Source: Bin90 sp965214635 (GTDB taxonomy: Bacteria; Chloroflexota; Dehalococcoidia; Lucifugimonadales; JADFKI01). From it: a stretch of 64,000 bases of DNA. This document shows positions 17,741 to 26,776 of the stretch, piece after piece. Numbering within the stretch: the first letter of the stretch is position 1; each line of letters begins with the position of its first letter. The DNA is taken from contig OZ243964.1 in NCBI GenBank assembly GCA_965214635.1, positions 496,001 to 560,000 of the forward strand, given 5' to 3'. Made by a program: the position numbers and the translations under genes. Under the pieces are notes generated by a model that was not told the origin of the DNA, made no database searches, and was given only the letters and a program-made list of their open reading frames with translations.

Positions 17741-18997
17741 ATGCGAGCTGAAATCCTGTCCATCGGCACAGAGATTCTGATGGGCGAACTCGTCGACACC
17801 AACTCAGCGTTCCTCGCCTCCGAACTCGTCAAACTCGGCATAGAAGTGCGCTGGATAACCAAAGTGGGCGATGACCCTGCACTGCTCCACGAAGCCATCG
17901 AGCGCGCATGGCGGCGCTCCGATGTTACCCTGACGAGCGGCGGCTTGGGTCCGACATCGGACGATCTCACTCGCGAGACCATCGCTGCTGTGTTCGGCGA
18001 AACACCTGTCGTTCAGCCCGATTTGCTCGCGCACCTAGAGAGCCTGTTCGCCGGGCGCGGCTTTCCGATGCCGCCGACGAACATCAAGCAGGCGACGCTC
18101 ATACCATCTGCCCGCGCGATAGACAACCCGCTCGGCACAGCGCCCGGCTGGTGGGCAGAGCGCAACGGCGCATCCATCATCGCAATGCCAGGCCCTCCGC
18201 GCGAAATCCACCGCATGTGGACGCACGAAGTCGCACCCGAACTTCGCGCACGCAACGCCGGCGTCGCCATCGCAACGCGCAACCTGAAGACCTTCGGCAT
18301 ATCAGAGGGCGGACTCGACGGGATGCTGACACCCCTGTTCGCAAGCGAGAACCCCAAGCTCGGCATCTACTCCAAGCAAGACGGCATCCACTTGCGCGCC
18401 GTCGCCACCGCCGCCACTGATGCAGATGCAGCAGCGCTCATCGTTCCTATGGAAGCCGAAATCCGCCGCATAGTGGGCGACGACGCCATCTGGGGCGTGG
18501 ACGAAGACACCCCCGAATCCAAGGCGATTGGGCTGCTGCGCGAGCGTGGGCTTACTTTGGGCGTTGTGGATTCCTTCACTGGTGGCGTGCTGACAAACCG
18601 TCTCGCCGATGTGGACGGCAGCGACGATGTGCTGCGTGGGAGCATCGTCGCTCCCTACGATGCGCTGAAAGTATTGGGACTAGACCCACAGATGCCCGCC
18701 GAAATTGCGCCGAATGACACAGCAGAGGGTGAGAACCTACACCTATCCAAGCGCATGGCAGAGTTTGCACGCGAGCGGTTGGGTGCTGATGTGGGGTTAG
18801 GCACGGTCGGGCTAGACTTTGGCGGCTGGTATGCCGGCTTTGCCCTGCCCAACGGTGAGACGACAGCCGTTTCGTGGCGCGGTTCCGGCTTCTCTATGAG
18901 CGCATTGCAGCGGCAAGCCCGCCAGCGCACCCTAGCGCGGGGCGTTACGCACATGCTTCTGGAGCTGACTCGCCGCCTATCGGGCGGGATCTCTTGA
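17741..18997 (+). CDS. cinA: CinA-like protein (molybdopterin-binding domain plus degenerate CinA-C)
   Basis: 418 residues. The N-terminal half is a MoCF-like domain with I-L-S-I-G-T-E-I-L-M-G-E-L-V-D-T-N and S-G-G-L-G-P-T-x-D-D. In CinA this domain hydrolyses ADP-ribose. The C-terminal half resembles the NMN deamidase domain but has drifted: where active enzymes have A-E-S-C-T-G-G it reads V-D-S-F-T-G-G, so deamidase activity is doubtful. I chose the ATG at 17741 (AAAGGACA site) because an upstream Met at 17633 adds 36 residues unlike the family. Followed by a strong terminator. Confidence 0.85.
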   Translation: MRAEILSIGTEILMGELVDTNSAFLASELVKLGIEVRWITKVGDDPALLHEAIERAWRRSDVTLTSGGLGPTSDDLTRETIAAVFGETPVVQPDLLAHLESLFAGRGFPMPPTNIKQATLIPSARAIDNPLGTAPGWWAERNGASIIAMPGPPREIHRMWTHEVAPELRARNAGVAIATRNLKTFGISEGGLDGMLTPLFASENPKLGIYSKQDGIHLRAVATAATDADAAALIVPMEAEIRRIVGDDAIWGVDEDTPESKAIGLLRERGLTLGVVDSFTGGVLTNRLADVDGSDDVLRGSIVAPYDALKVLGLDPQMPAEIAPNDTAEGENLHLSKRMAEFARERLGADVGLGTVGLDFGGWYAGFALPNGETTAVSWRGSGFSMSALQRQARQRTLARGVTHMLLELTRRLSGGIS

Positions 18998-19029
18998 CGC
19001 CAGCCCACGAATAGCCTCGATGCAGAAGT

Positions 19030-19064
19030 AGAGGCTGCCCCCACTGTGGATGGGGGCAGCCTCT
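19030..19064. terminator. Bidirectional stem-loop between cinA and the VWA gene
   Basis: Fourteen bases (19030-19043) pair perfectly with 19051-19064 around a 7-base loop, followed on the plus strand by CTTGTTCATT. It lies between two convergent genes and can serve both strands. Confidence 0.75.
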
Positions 19065-19108
19065 CTTGTTCATTCACTTGAAGCGCAATCGTGTGCCCGT
19101 TCAGCGCA

Positions 19109-22100
19109 TCACATCGTCAGCTTCTTGTACAGGTACAGCAGGCGCGAGGGCAGCTCGTATATGTCGTCCAGCACCTCGTAGCCCAAATCCGAGCACATCG
19201 TCTTCAGATAGTCGTGTCCGTTCTTGTCCACGGTCAGTGCGAAGGCGTTTATGCCTTTGTTCTTCGCCTCGTCCAACGCCATCTTGGTGTCGTGAACGGC
19301 GTACTCTTTCTCGACGCCCTCTCGGCTGTATCCTCTGTCCTGCGGCCTGCCATCGCTGATAAGGAACATCAGCTTGGTACGGGCGTCCTGCTTGTCAAGC
19401 TTATAGGTCGTGTGCCGTATCGCTGGGCCCATACGGGTGGCGTGCAGTGGGGCGATGCGGTCAATCCGCCGCTTCACCTTGTCCGAGAAGTTCTCGTCCA
19501 AGTCCTTCACGGTGTAGAACTCCACATTCTCCCTGCCGTAGCCTGAGAAGCCGTAAATGCCGTAGAGGTCGCCTATGGCTTCCAAGGCGTTGATGAGCAG
19601 CACGATGGCTTCTTTTTCCACATCGATGATGCGCTTGTACGAGCGGCGCATCGCCTCACCGCGCCGCGTCCGCAGCCAAACCATGTACTCCACCGGATCG
19701 TCGGGAGCGTCCCAGTCGTCGGTGTTCTTCTTGTTGTCGTCGATAGCCTCAGCGGTGGATGCGCTGGTGTCCAGCAGGAACGCCACTGCCACATCACGCT
19801 GCACCTTGTTGCGCCGCCAGTAGAACTTGTCGCTCGGGCTTGCGCCCGTTTTCATGTCTACGAACGCCTCGATGATGTCATCTATGTCCAGTTCCTCGCC
19901 GTCTTCCAGCTTCCGCACCTTGCGGAACATCTCCGGCACCATCATCTCGAACTGCCGCCGTATCTGCGTAACCAGCGAGCCGTAGTTGCCTAGCGTGTTG
20001 CCGTAGTAAGACGGGTCGCCTTCCTGCATCGTCTTTTGGCGCACGATGCACCAGCGCGGCTTGTAGTCGTCCGCCCGGAAGTCCCATTCGTCGTACACGA
20101 AAGTTTCGGGTTCGTTGGGGTCGAGCGCTCCGCCGTCTTCATCCACATGCACCAGCGGCCCCTGCCCGAACTCCGGCGACTGCGGGGCGTCTACCCCTGC
20201 CTCTTTCATCAGGTTGTTCGCCATTACATTGCTGGACTGCTGGATTTCGCCCTGCGTGGATTGCATCTCTAGCTCGGCGCTGTTTTGCAGAAGCTCTTCC
20301 AGCTGCTCTTGCGTAATAGGCTCGCCGCTTGTGGGCCCGCCGTCATCCTGCTGCATCCTGAGCTGCTCGAGCAATTGCACAAGCTCAGGCTTGAAATCGC
20401 CTCTGAACTCCACTTCTTCCGTGGATTCATACTCTTGCTCGCCGTCCGGGCGCAGCTGCATCTCCATGCCCTGCGCTATCTGCTGCAACAGCGACTCCAT
20501 ATCCTCCGGGTCGGCGTATTCGTCGGATGCGTCATCATCCATATCCAAGTTCTCCCAGTCTTCGGGAGGCACATCTTCGTTGGGAATCTGCGATATGACG
20601 GCGTAGATGCGGAGCGTGGCTTCGGCTGTGTCTTCGACCTTGGCTTCTGGCTTGAACACCTGCTGGATGATACGCCCGATTTGGCGCGCCTGCTCCACAT
20701 ACTGCTCTGGCACAGGCAGACTTTCGTTCTGCTGCAGGCTCAGCCGCACGAGGAACTCCACCAGCGCTTGGCGCATCGGAAGCAAGGTGATGTCCGGGCG
20801 CTGCGGCAGGGAATCGTGCTGGACTTCAGTGTACGGGCGGCGTATCCCCCGATACTCCACTTTCACGCGGGCATCGAGCCGTGCATCCTCCACAACTGTG
20901 TAGATGTCGAGTGCCAACTTGCGGTCGTCGAACAGGTCGAAGAAGCGCTGCGCATCTGTGAGCCACGCACGCTCAACGCCCTCGGCATCAATCTCAGGTG
21001 CGTCTGGTACATCCTGTGCCTGTGGGTCTGCGCCCTGCAATTCCTCTTTTTGACGCGCCAGCTCAGGACGCAAGTCCGTGAACAGCGCCGACGGCCTGTC
21101 GAACTCAAACCGGAAGCTCCCGAACTCTAGATGCGCTACTTGGTGTGTGGACACCACCTTGAACCAGTTGAAGTTCTGCATTTTGGTGGTGTAGCGGTCC
21201 ACTAGCCCGGGAACGAACACAGTCGAGCCTTCGGTGGATGGCGACTCGCCGGATACCCAGCCGATGTTCTTATCCGCAAGCTCGCCGCTCTCTGCCAGCT
21301 TGATGTCCGCACCCGCCAGCCCGCGGCAGTACATCTCCATCACATCCTTGATGCGCGTGAACTCTACGCCGGAAGACAGCAGTTCTATCATCTCTTCGGA
21401 GCGCGCCGATTCTATCTTGAAGTAGGCAAGCCCACCGTCTCGGTTCTGCTGCAAGATGTTCACGCCCTCGCCGTACCACTTGTCCAGCTGCGACATCGTC
21501 AGCTTATCCAGTGCCTGTGGACAAGCCTTGACAAACTCCGGCACTGCTTCGGGAGACACATCCAGCAGCGCCTCTGCCAGCGTCAGTATGTGGGTGTGTT
21601 CGTGCGTGTCAATCTGCGCCATGGCGTTGGATGTCTCCAACATCACGCTGGGGATGTTGGTGCCGCCGTTCTTGACGAGCTGCTCGGCAAGGTTCAGAAA
21701 GCGCATCCGCTGAGTGCCTTCGATGCGTGGCAGCGCACGGGCGCTCGCCTCGAAGAAGCTCTTGATTTCGCGCCAGCCCGATTCCACGAGCGTGGACGCC
21801 AAGGCTATGAATGCCGAGCGGTCGCTCCCTATCAGCGGGAAGAGCTGCTGTCCCAGCGTCAAGCACTCGGACGACAGGTCGTATGAGCGGTGCGAAAGCG
21901 CGTCCAAGAACGCCGCAAATCGCTCCATCTCCGGGAAGCTCAAGTCCTCCAGCAACGCCGGGCTGCACTGGAAGAACTTGCATGCCAGCGTGCTAGACTT
22001 CCATGTACCCTTGTACAGGCTGCGTCCGAGGTTAGACCAGCTCTCGATGTGCCGTGAGCGAAGCTTGCTCATCGTGCCGGGGCTTGCCTCAAAGTACGCC

Positions 22101-22405
22101 GCCGCAAGCGTGGGCGATTCCGTACAAAGCGCTTTGCCGCAGTCTGTCCACTTGAAGAAGTAGTTCAGCGGCATGTAGCCCAGCACCCTGGGGCTTACCT
22201 TGTAGAACTCGGCGGACGCCTCCCATGAGCGCACAGTCTCTTTGGCGATGTCCAAACCTGAGTTAGCCCAGCTCGTCATCTGTCCATTCGTGAGGTTGGG
22301 CGGCATCTGCGCGCGTGCTTTCTCGAACTCGTCTGCCACCGATGCCGGATAGCGGGTCAGTTCCTCCCTGATTGTCTCTAGCGTTGGTGCCGATTGGTTG
22401 TCCAC
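19109..22405 (-). CDS. Large VWA-domain protein (NorD/CbbO-like) with helical repeats
   Basis: 1098 residues, cytoplasmic. The start is GTG at 22405 with AGGAGA six bases upstream. Residues 1 to about 400 consist of degenerate helical repeats of roughly 35 residues carrying W-x-x-x-G-x-x-L and Y-F-x-x-S-P-x-x-L. A middle region rich in Asp/Glu/Gln follows (about 600-760). The C-terminal 230 residues form a von Willebrand A domain: MIDAS motif D-T-S-A-S, then H-A-T-R-M-G-P-A-I and I-S-D-G-R. Together with the MoxR/NorQ-type ATPase in the same operon it fits the NorQ-NorD and CbbQ-CbbO pairs, which insert metals into or activate enzymes such as nitric oxide reductase or Rubisco. The client here is unknown. 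Its start overlaps the end of the Nudix gene by 28 bases. Confidence 0.85.
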   Translation of the reverse strand: MDNQSAPTLETIREELTRYPASVADEFEKARAQMPPNLTNGQMTSWANSGLDIAKETVRSWEASAEFYKVSPRVLGYMPLNYFFKWTDCGKALCTESPTLAAAYFEASPGTMSKLRSRHIESWSNLGRSLYKGTWKSSTLACKFFQCSPALLEDLSFPEMERFAAFLDALSHRSYDLSSECLTLGQQLFPLIGSDRSAFIALASTLVESGWREIKSFFEASARALPRIEGTQRMRFLNLAEQLVKNGGTNIPSVMLETSNAMAQIDTHEHTHILTLAEALLDVSPEAVPEFVKACPQALDKLTMSQLDKWYGEGVNILQQNRDGGLAYFKIESARSEEMIELLSSGVEFTRIKDVMEMYCRGLAGADIKLAESGELADKNIGWVSGESPSTEGSTVFVPGLVDRYTTKMQNFNWFKVVSTHQVAHLEFGSFRFEFDRPSALFTDLRPELARQKEELQGADPQAQDVPDAPEIDAEGVERAWLTDAQRFFDLFDDRKLALDIYTVVEDARLDARVKVEYRGIRRPYTEVQHDSLPQRPDITLLPMRQALVEFLVRLSLQQNESLPVPEQYVEQARQIGRIIQQVFKPEAKVEDTAEATLRIYAVISQIPNEDVPPEDWENLDMDDDASDEYADPEDMESLLQQIAQGMEMQLRPDGEQEYESTEEVEFRGDFKPELVQLLEQLRMQQDDGGPTSGEPITQEQLEELLQNSAELEMQSTQGEIQQSSNVMANNLMKEAGVDAPQSPEFGQGPLVHVDEDGGALDPNEPETFVYDEWDFRADDYKPRWCIVRQKTMQEGDPSYYGNTLGNYGSLVTQIRRQFEMMVPEMFRKVRKLEDGEELDIDDIIEAFVDMKTGASPSDKFYWRRNKVQRDVAVAFLLDTSASTAEAIDDNKKNTDDWDAPDDPVEYMVWLRTRRGEAMRRSYKRIIDVEKEAIVLLINALEAIGDLYGIYGFSGYGRENVEFYTVKDLDENFSDKVKRRIDRIAPLHATRMGPAIRHTTYKLDKQDARTKLMFLISDGRPQDRGYSREGVEKEYAVHDTKMALDEAKNKGINAFALTVDKNGHDYLKTMCSDLGYEVLDDIYELPSRLLYLYKKLTM

Positions 22406-22992
22406 GGCTTCTCCTCTTGGTCAAGAGCGGTTTCAAGCAGTTCCAAGAATCGGGTCAGGACTCTCGCCGTTGCTCCAAAGATGATGTGTCCGTCGTACGC
22501 ATACGACGGCGAATTGACGATGTTTCCGTTGGAGATGCGAATTTCGTCGCGGTGGTTGGCGGCATCCATGAGATGGCGCAGTGGGGCTTCCAGCACGGCG
22601 GCAACCTCTGCCTCGCTCGGCGCAAAGTCGTACGGATACGGGATAGTGCCCACATACGGGCTGATGCGATAACGGCTCGTGGTGGGCATATCGTCCAGCT
22701 CACCCAGCGTCTCTATGTCTTGCGGGTGGATGCCCATCTCTTCGGCGGTTTCGCGCAGCGCAGTGGCGAGCAGGCTGTCGTCTTCGGGATCCATCCTGCC
22801 GCCGGGGAACGAGATTTCGCCTTTGTGGTCGTCCACTCTGTCGGTGCGCTTGTTCAGGAGCACACAATACTCACTGTTTTTCGCATACACAAGCACCATC
22901 ACACCGGCAGGAGTGAGTGCGGGGGCGTCCAGCGTCTTCTTGGGATGTGCTGCAAGGATGCGCTTGATTGTCTGTGCGAATGGCTCGCCCAT
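22378..22992 (-). CDS. Nudix hydrolase, probable CoA pyrophosphatase
   Basis: 204 residues. The Nudix box is seen at G-R-M-D-P-E-D-D-S-L-L-A-T-A-L-R-E-T-A-E-E (the G-x5-E-x7-R-E-x-x-E-E-x-G frame, with Asp at the first acidic site). It is preceded by the L-N-K-R-T-D-x-V-x-x-H-K-G-E-I-S-F-P-G-G segment, close to the UPF0035 signature of CoA-specific Nudix enzymes, which cut CoA to 3',5'-ADP and phosphopantetheine. The presence of coaE (last step of CoA synthesis) in the same operon fits that reading. Its 3' end overlaps the VWA gene start. Confidence 0.85.
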   Translation of the reverse strand: MGEPFAQTIKRILAAHPKKTLDAPALTPAGVMVLVYAKNSEYCVLLNKRTDRVDDHKGEISFPGGRMDPEDDSLLATALRETAEEMGIHPQDIETLGELDDMPTTSRYRISPYVGTIPYPYDFAPSEAEVAAVLEAPLRHLMDAANHRDEIRISNGNIVNSPSYAYDGHIIFGATARVLTRFLELLETALDQEEKPWTTNRHQR

Positions 22993-23031
22993 CGCATGCC
23001 AACTCCGATTATCTGTCTGAATGGCGTCTAG

Positions 23032-23508
23032 CTAGGCGTTCTGATACGCCTCTTCCAAGCGCGATATGTCTATTTTGTGCATCTGCAGCATCGCGTCCAT
23101 TACTGCCGGCGTTTTGGCAGGGTCTTGAGTCAGTTCGGCAATCGCTGCCGAGGGCACGACCTGCCATGATAGCCCGAACTTGTCTTTCACCCAGCCGCAG
23201 ACTTGCGTTTCGCCGCCATCAGAAAGCGCTTCCCAGTAGTGGTCAACTTCGGCTTGGGACTCGCAATTGATCACGAACGACACCGCCATCGTGTATTCCA
23301 CGCCGGGACCACCATCGACGGCGCTGAAACGCTGCCCGTTCAACTCAAACTCCACGATAGCAGCGCCTGACGCCGGCCCTGTGTCCAAGTCGAAGTCGTT
23401 GACCACGCGGGAATTGGGGAAGACAGATATGTAGAAGCCTGCCGCTTCCCGCGCCCTACCGTCGAACCACAAACACGGGGCAATCTTTTCCGCCGACATT
23501 TCTGCCAT
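23032..23508 (-). CDS. PhnB-like VOC-fold protein
   Basis: 158 residues of the 3-demethylubiquinone-9 3-methyltransferase/PhnB-like branch of the vicinal-oxygen-chelate fold. Seen: I-A-P-C-L-W-F-D-G-R-A-R-E-A-A-G-F-Y at the start, A-I-V-E-F-E-L-N-G-Q-R-F in the middle, and a G-W-V-K-D-K-F-G-L-S-W-Q-V-V-P ending, all diagnostic. Members are common in bacteria and mostly uncharacterised despite the methyltransferase name. It lies between the NorQ-like and Nudix genes with short gaps, hence in the operon. GGGAG precedes the ATG at 23508. Confidence 0.85.
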   Translation of the reverse strand: MAEMSAEKIAPCLWFDGRAREAAGFYISVFPNSRVVNDFDLDTGPASGAAIVEFELNGQRFSAVDGGPGVEYTMAVSFVINCESQAEVDHYWEALSDGGETQVCGWVKDKFGLSWQVVPSAAIAELTQDPAKTPAVMDAMLQMHKIDISRLEEAYQNA

Positions 23509-23534
23509 ACTTTGCTCCCTGCATCCCCGCTTTT

Positions 23535-24446
23535 CTACTCAAATATGGAGGCGATAATCTCCTCAATGCTCTTCTGCACCGAAGCGTCGTCCGTAACCGC
23601 CCAGTTCACTGCCACTTGGCAGGCGCGGCGCGGCGCAATGCCTTGCGCCATGAGCTTGCCGGCGTAAATCAGCAGACGCGTGCTTGCGCCTTCGCCAAGC
23701 CCGTGCTCGCGCAGATTGCGCACCTTCTCGCCGAGCTTGGCAAGCTCCATAGCGTCATCGTCGCTGCAACCGGACTCGTGCCCGATAATCTCCGCCTCTA
23801 TGTCGCGCGGCGGATAGTCGAACTCGATGGACACGAAGCGCTGGCGCGTGCTGTGCTTGAGGTCTTTGAGTGCGCTCTGGTAGCCCGGGTTGTAAGACAG
23901 GATGAGCAGGAAGCCGTCCGCAGCCTCGAGCAGCTCGCCACGCTTTTCCACAGGCAAGATACGGCGATGGTCGGTGAGCGGGTGTATCAGCACCGTGGTG
24001 TCCTTGCGCGCCTCTACGATTTCGTCTAGGTAGCAGATGCCCCCGGCTTTCACTGCGCGCGTCAGCGGCCCGTCAATCCACACTGTGGAGTCGCCCTCGA
24101 GCAGGTAGCGCCCCACAAGGTCGCTTGCGGTCAGGTCTTCGTGGCAGGCGATGGTTACCAGCGGCAGATTGTCGCCTTCCGGACGCTCCACACCGCGGCT
24201 GTCCGCCTGCTTGATTTGGGTAAGCGGCTGTCCGAGTCTGTAAGACATGTACTCCACAAAGCGCGTCTTGCCACAGCCCGTGGGTCCCTTGAATATCAGC
24301 GGTATGCGCTGCTCATACGCAGCCTCGAAGAGTTCTATCTCGTCCCCTACTGGCACATAGTATGGCTCTTCTGTGAGGTGATACTCCTCTATTATGTAGC
24401 TGCGGTAAAGTGTGGTGGTGGTCTGCGTCATCTCGTTAGCCTGCAC
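23535..24446 (-). CDS. MoxR-family AAA+ ATPase (NorQ/CbbQ/NirQ type)
   Basis: About 300 residues. Walker A is F-K-G-P-T-G-C-G-K-T-R-F, in which the C-G-K-T-R form is typical of CbbQ/NirQ/NorQ. Walker B is I-C-Y-L-D-E-I-V-E, and the sensor region includes L-I-L-S-Y-N-P-G-Y-Q. These hexameric ATPases work with a VWA partner to activate or load metal into enzymes, and such a partner is encoded three genes downstream. The GTG at 24446 overlaps the AAGGAG site too closely, so the ATG five codons later (24431) may be the true start. The gap to coaE is three bases. Confidence 0.88.
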   Translation of the reverse strand: MQANEMTQTTTTLYRSYIIEEYHLTEEPYYVPVGDEIELFEAAYEQRIPLIFKGPTGCGKTRFVEYMSYRLGQPLTQIKQADSRGVERPEGDNLPLVTIACHEDLTASDLVGRYLLEGDSTVWIDGPLTRAVKAGGICYLDEIVEARKDTTVLIHPLTDHRRILPVEKRGELLEAADGFLLILSYNPGYQSALKDLKHSTRQRFVSIEFDYPPRDIEAEIIGHESGCSDDDAMELAKLGEKVRNLREHGLGEGASTRLLIYAGKLMAQGIAPRRACQVAVNWAVTDDASVQKSIEEIIASIFE

Positions 24447-24449
24447 TCC

Positions 24450-25049
24450 TTAAGGGGCATTAACCCTGCTGTTCCACAAATCTTTGACCTTGTCGGCGAG
24501 TTCCTGAAAGCTGCCATTGTTCTCTATCACTGCATCAGCATACTGCACACGCTCGGACTGCGGCATCTGCGAATTGATGCGCGAGCGAGCGGTGTCTGCG
24601 TCCATCCCGTTGCGTTCGTAAAGCCGTGTAAGCACCGCTGCCTCATCAGATGTGGTAACCCATACTTCGTCCACAAGCGGTGTCCACTCTGCCTCAATGA
24701 GCAGCGCCGCCTCCAGCGCAGCGGCAGGCACGCCTTGCTCAGCAAGCGCATTCAGGGTCGCCTCTGCCAAGCCGTATATGCGTGGGAACATTATGGCGTT
24801 CAGACGCTCGAGCGCCGCCTTATCGCTGAACACGATGCCGCCCAACGCTCGACGGTCGATCTGCCCATCCGCCGCCACAACCCGCTCTCCGAACTCGTCC
24901 ACGATAGCCTGCCAGCCTTCACTTCCCGGCGCATAGACTTCATGCCCCAGTAAGTCGGCGTTCACTATCTCGGCCCCTAGATCCGCAAGCAAGCCCGACA
25001 CCTGCGTCTTGCCCGTGCCAATTCCCCCAGTCAATCCGATTACGAACAT
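24450..25049 (-). CDS. coaE: Dephospho-CoA kinase
   Basis: About 199 residues. The N-terminus M-F-V-I-G-L-T-G-G-I-G-T-G-K is the P-loop of CoaE, which phosphorylates dephospho-CoA at the 3' hydroxyl in the last step of CoA synthesis. Further family marks are N-A-D-L-L-G-H-E-V-Y and V-W-V-T-T-S-D-E-A. I prefer the ATG at 25049 (GGAGG just upstream) to one 30 bases earlier because the P-loop normally begins within the first few residues. It is the first gene of the minus-strand operon running to 19109. Confidence 0.92.
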   Translation of the reverse strand: MFVIGLTGGIGTGKTQVSGLLADLGAEIVNADLLGHEVYAPGSEGWQAIVDEFGERVVAADGQIDRRALGGIVFSDKAALERLNAIMFPRIYGLAEATLNALAEQGVPAAALEAALLIEAEWTPLVDEVWVTTSDEAAVLTRLYERNGMDADTARSRINSQMPQSERVQYADAVIENNGSFQELADKVKDLWNSRVNAP

Positions 25050-25395
25050 AACCCTCCGTTTGTTAGAGAAATTGTTCACATTCTAACAAGCGCCCTATTA
25101 CATGGTCAATATTCTTATATGCATTAAGCTTTCAGCGCTCGTTCCCGTCCGTCATTTTGCCGCCCCGAATGCACAGCCGTTTGCGAACATACACTACCCG
25201 AGTTTCGCGCCCATTGATATGCCTGCGAAATCAGGATTCCCGACCTACGATACAATCCATGCGAATGCTCTGACCCAAAATCGCTCACCTTTGCCAAACC
25301 CAATCACTGATAAACTGGTATATGCATCGCTTACAGCCATTCAACATCTCGTATAATAGCATCTTGTTCACTCTAATGCGGAGGTTTTCTATCAG
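25050..25395. other. Divergent gap between coaE and selA
   Basis: An 84-codon open frame crosses it (25102-25356) but has no ribosome site and a composition unlike the neighbours, so I do not call it. The right end carries a promoter candidate and a GGAGG site for selA. Nothing else is seen. Confidence 0.5.
25331..25357 (+). promoter_or_regulatory. Promoter candidate for selA-rarA
   Basis: A perfect TATAAT at 25352-25357 is preceded by TTACAG at 25331-25336 (spacing 15). selA begins 38 bases downstream with GGAGG at about 25380. Confidence 0.45.
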
Positions 25396-26766
25396 ATGAC
25401 ATCACCATACGGCGCACTTCCTAGTGTGGACAGGATGCTTTCAGACGAGCGCACTCAAGCTCTCATCGAGCGATACTCTCGCCCGGTGGTGCTGGATTTG
25501 CTGCGCGCTAGCCTAGCCGACGCCCGCACAGCAATCGCCGGTGGTAAGCCCGCGCCGTCTCCGTCCGAGATTATCGCATCGCTAACAGAGCGCGTAGAGG
25601 CGTCCGAACGCCCTTGGCCCTTTCCGGTTATAAACGCCACTGGCGTCATCTTACACACGAACATAGGTCGCTCCCCCCTCTCGGACGACGCCATAGAAGC
25701 CATGCGCCGCACCGCGCAGGGTTACACAAACCTCGAACTGGATCTCGATAGCGGTCGGCGCGGCTCTCGACAGACGCACATATCAGAGCTTGTCAGCCGC
25801 GTGACCGGCGCAGATGCCGCCCTAGTGGTTAACAACAACGCATCCGCCGTGATGCTCGGGCTTGCCGCCATTGCTGCCGGCAAGGAGGTCATCGTTTCGC
25901 GCGGCGAGGCTGTGGAAATCGGCGGCGGATTCCGCATCCCCGATGTGCTGAGCCAGAGCGGCGCAACCCTCGTGGAGGTCGGCACAACCAACCGCACCTA
26001 CGCCGCCGATTACGAATCGGCCATCACCGAGCGCACGGGTGCGCTGCTCGCAGTCCACGCCAGCAACTTCCGCGTGATGGGCTTCACCCATGCGCCCCAC
26101 ATCGCTGAACTGGCAGCCATCGGCGCGCGGCACAACATCCCCGTGCTGCACGACCTCGGCAGCGGCTGTCTGCTGGACACCAGCGCATTTGGTATAGAAC
26201 GCGAGCCGATGCCGCAAGACAGCGTGAAGGCGAATGTGGGATTGTCGTTTTTCAGCGGCGACAAGCTGCTCGGCGGACCGCAGGCAGGCATCATAGCCGG
26301 CACCGCTCCACTTGTGAGCGCAGCAGCGCGACATCCGCTGGCAAGGGCGATGCGTATCGACAAGATTAGCATGGCTGCGCTCGCCGCAACCCTGTCCCAC
26401 TACATTCGCGGCGAAGCCCTGCAAAAGATACCCGTATGGCGAGTGCTCTCCATGCCTAGCGCCCGCGTGAAGGCTGTGGCATCCGAATGGGCGTCGGCAC
26501 TCGGAGAGACGGCGTCCGTGGTGGAATCGCAGTCCACTATCGGCGGCGGCAGCCTCCCCGGTGAGACGCTACCATCATGGGCGGTTGCGCTCGATTGCGA
26601 CAGCATCGGGGGCGCAAATGCCGTCTCTCGGCGCATGCGCCAAGCCCGCAAGCCCGTATTAGGGCGCATCGAAGCAGGTCGCCTGCTCCTCGACCCGCGC
26701 ACAGTGCTGCCGGACGAACACGACGCCCTGTTAAAGACCGTCGCCGCTGCCGTCCATTCATCCTGA
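25396..26766 (+). CDS. selA: L-seryl-tRNA(Sec) selenium transferase
   Basis: PLP enzyme of 456 residues that converts Ser-tRNA(Sec) to Sec-tRNA(Sec) using selenophosphate. Seen: N-A-T-G-V-I-L-H-T-N-I-G-R-S-P-L, the SelA signature; V-N-N-N-A-S-A-V in the cofactor pocket; D-L-G-S-G; and the PLP lysine in F-S-G-D-K-L-L-G-G-P-Q. Length equals the usual 450-470. Its partners in the window are tRNA-Sec (8708-8805) and SelD (41629-42687), and the products they serve are SelD itself and the UGSC protein. rarA follows after ten bases. Confidence 0.96.
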   Translation: MTSPYGALPSVDRMLSDERTQALIERYSRPVVLDLLRASLADARTAIAGGKPAPSPSEIIASLTERVEASERPWPFPVINATGVILHTNIGRSPLSDDAIEAMRRTAQGYTNLELDLDSGRRGSRQTHISELVSRVTGADAALVVNNNASAVMLGLAAIAAGKEVIVSRGEAVEIGGGFRIPDVLSQSGATLVEVGTTNRTYAADYESAITERTGALLAVHASNFRVMGFTHAPHIAELAAIGARHNIPVLHDLGSGCLLDTSAFGIEREPMPQDSVKANVGLSFFSGDKLLGGPQAGIIAGTAPLVSAAARHPLARAMRIDKISMAALAATLSHYIRGEALQKIPVWRVLSMPSARVKAVASEWASALGETASVVESQSTIGGGSLPGETLPSWAVALDCDSIGGANAVSRRMRQARKPVLGRIEAGRLLLDPRTVLPDEHDALLKTVAAAVHSS

Positions 26767-26776
26767 GGCTAACGCA

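Noticed and set aside
20285..21130. A 281-codon open frame opposite the VWA gene
   Set aside because: Antisense shadow of the VWA protein's coding sequence with no start signal or family motif.
25102..25356. 84-codon frame between coaE and selA
   Set aside because: No ribosome site, covers a likely promoter, and shows no family motif.
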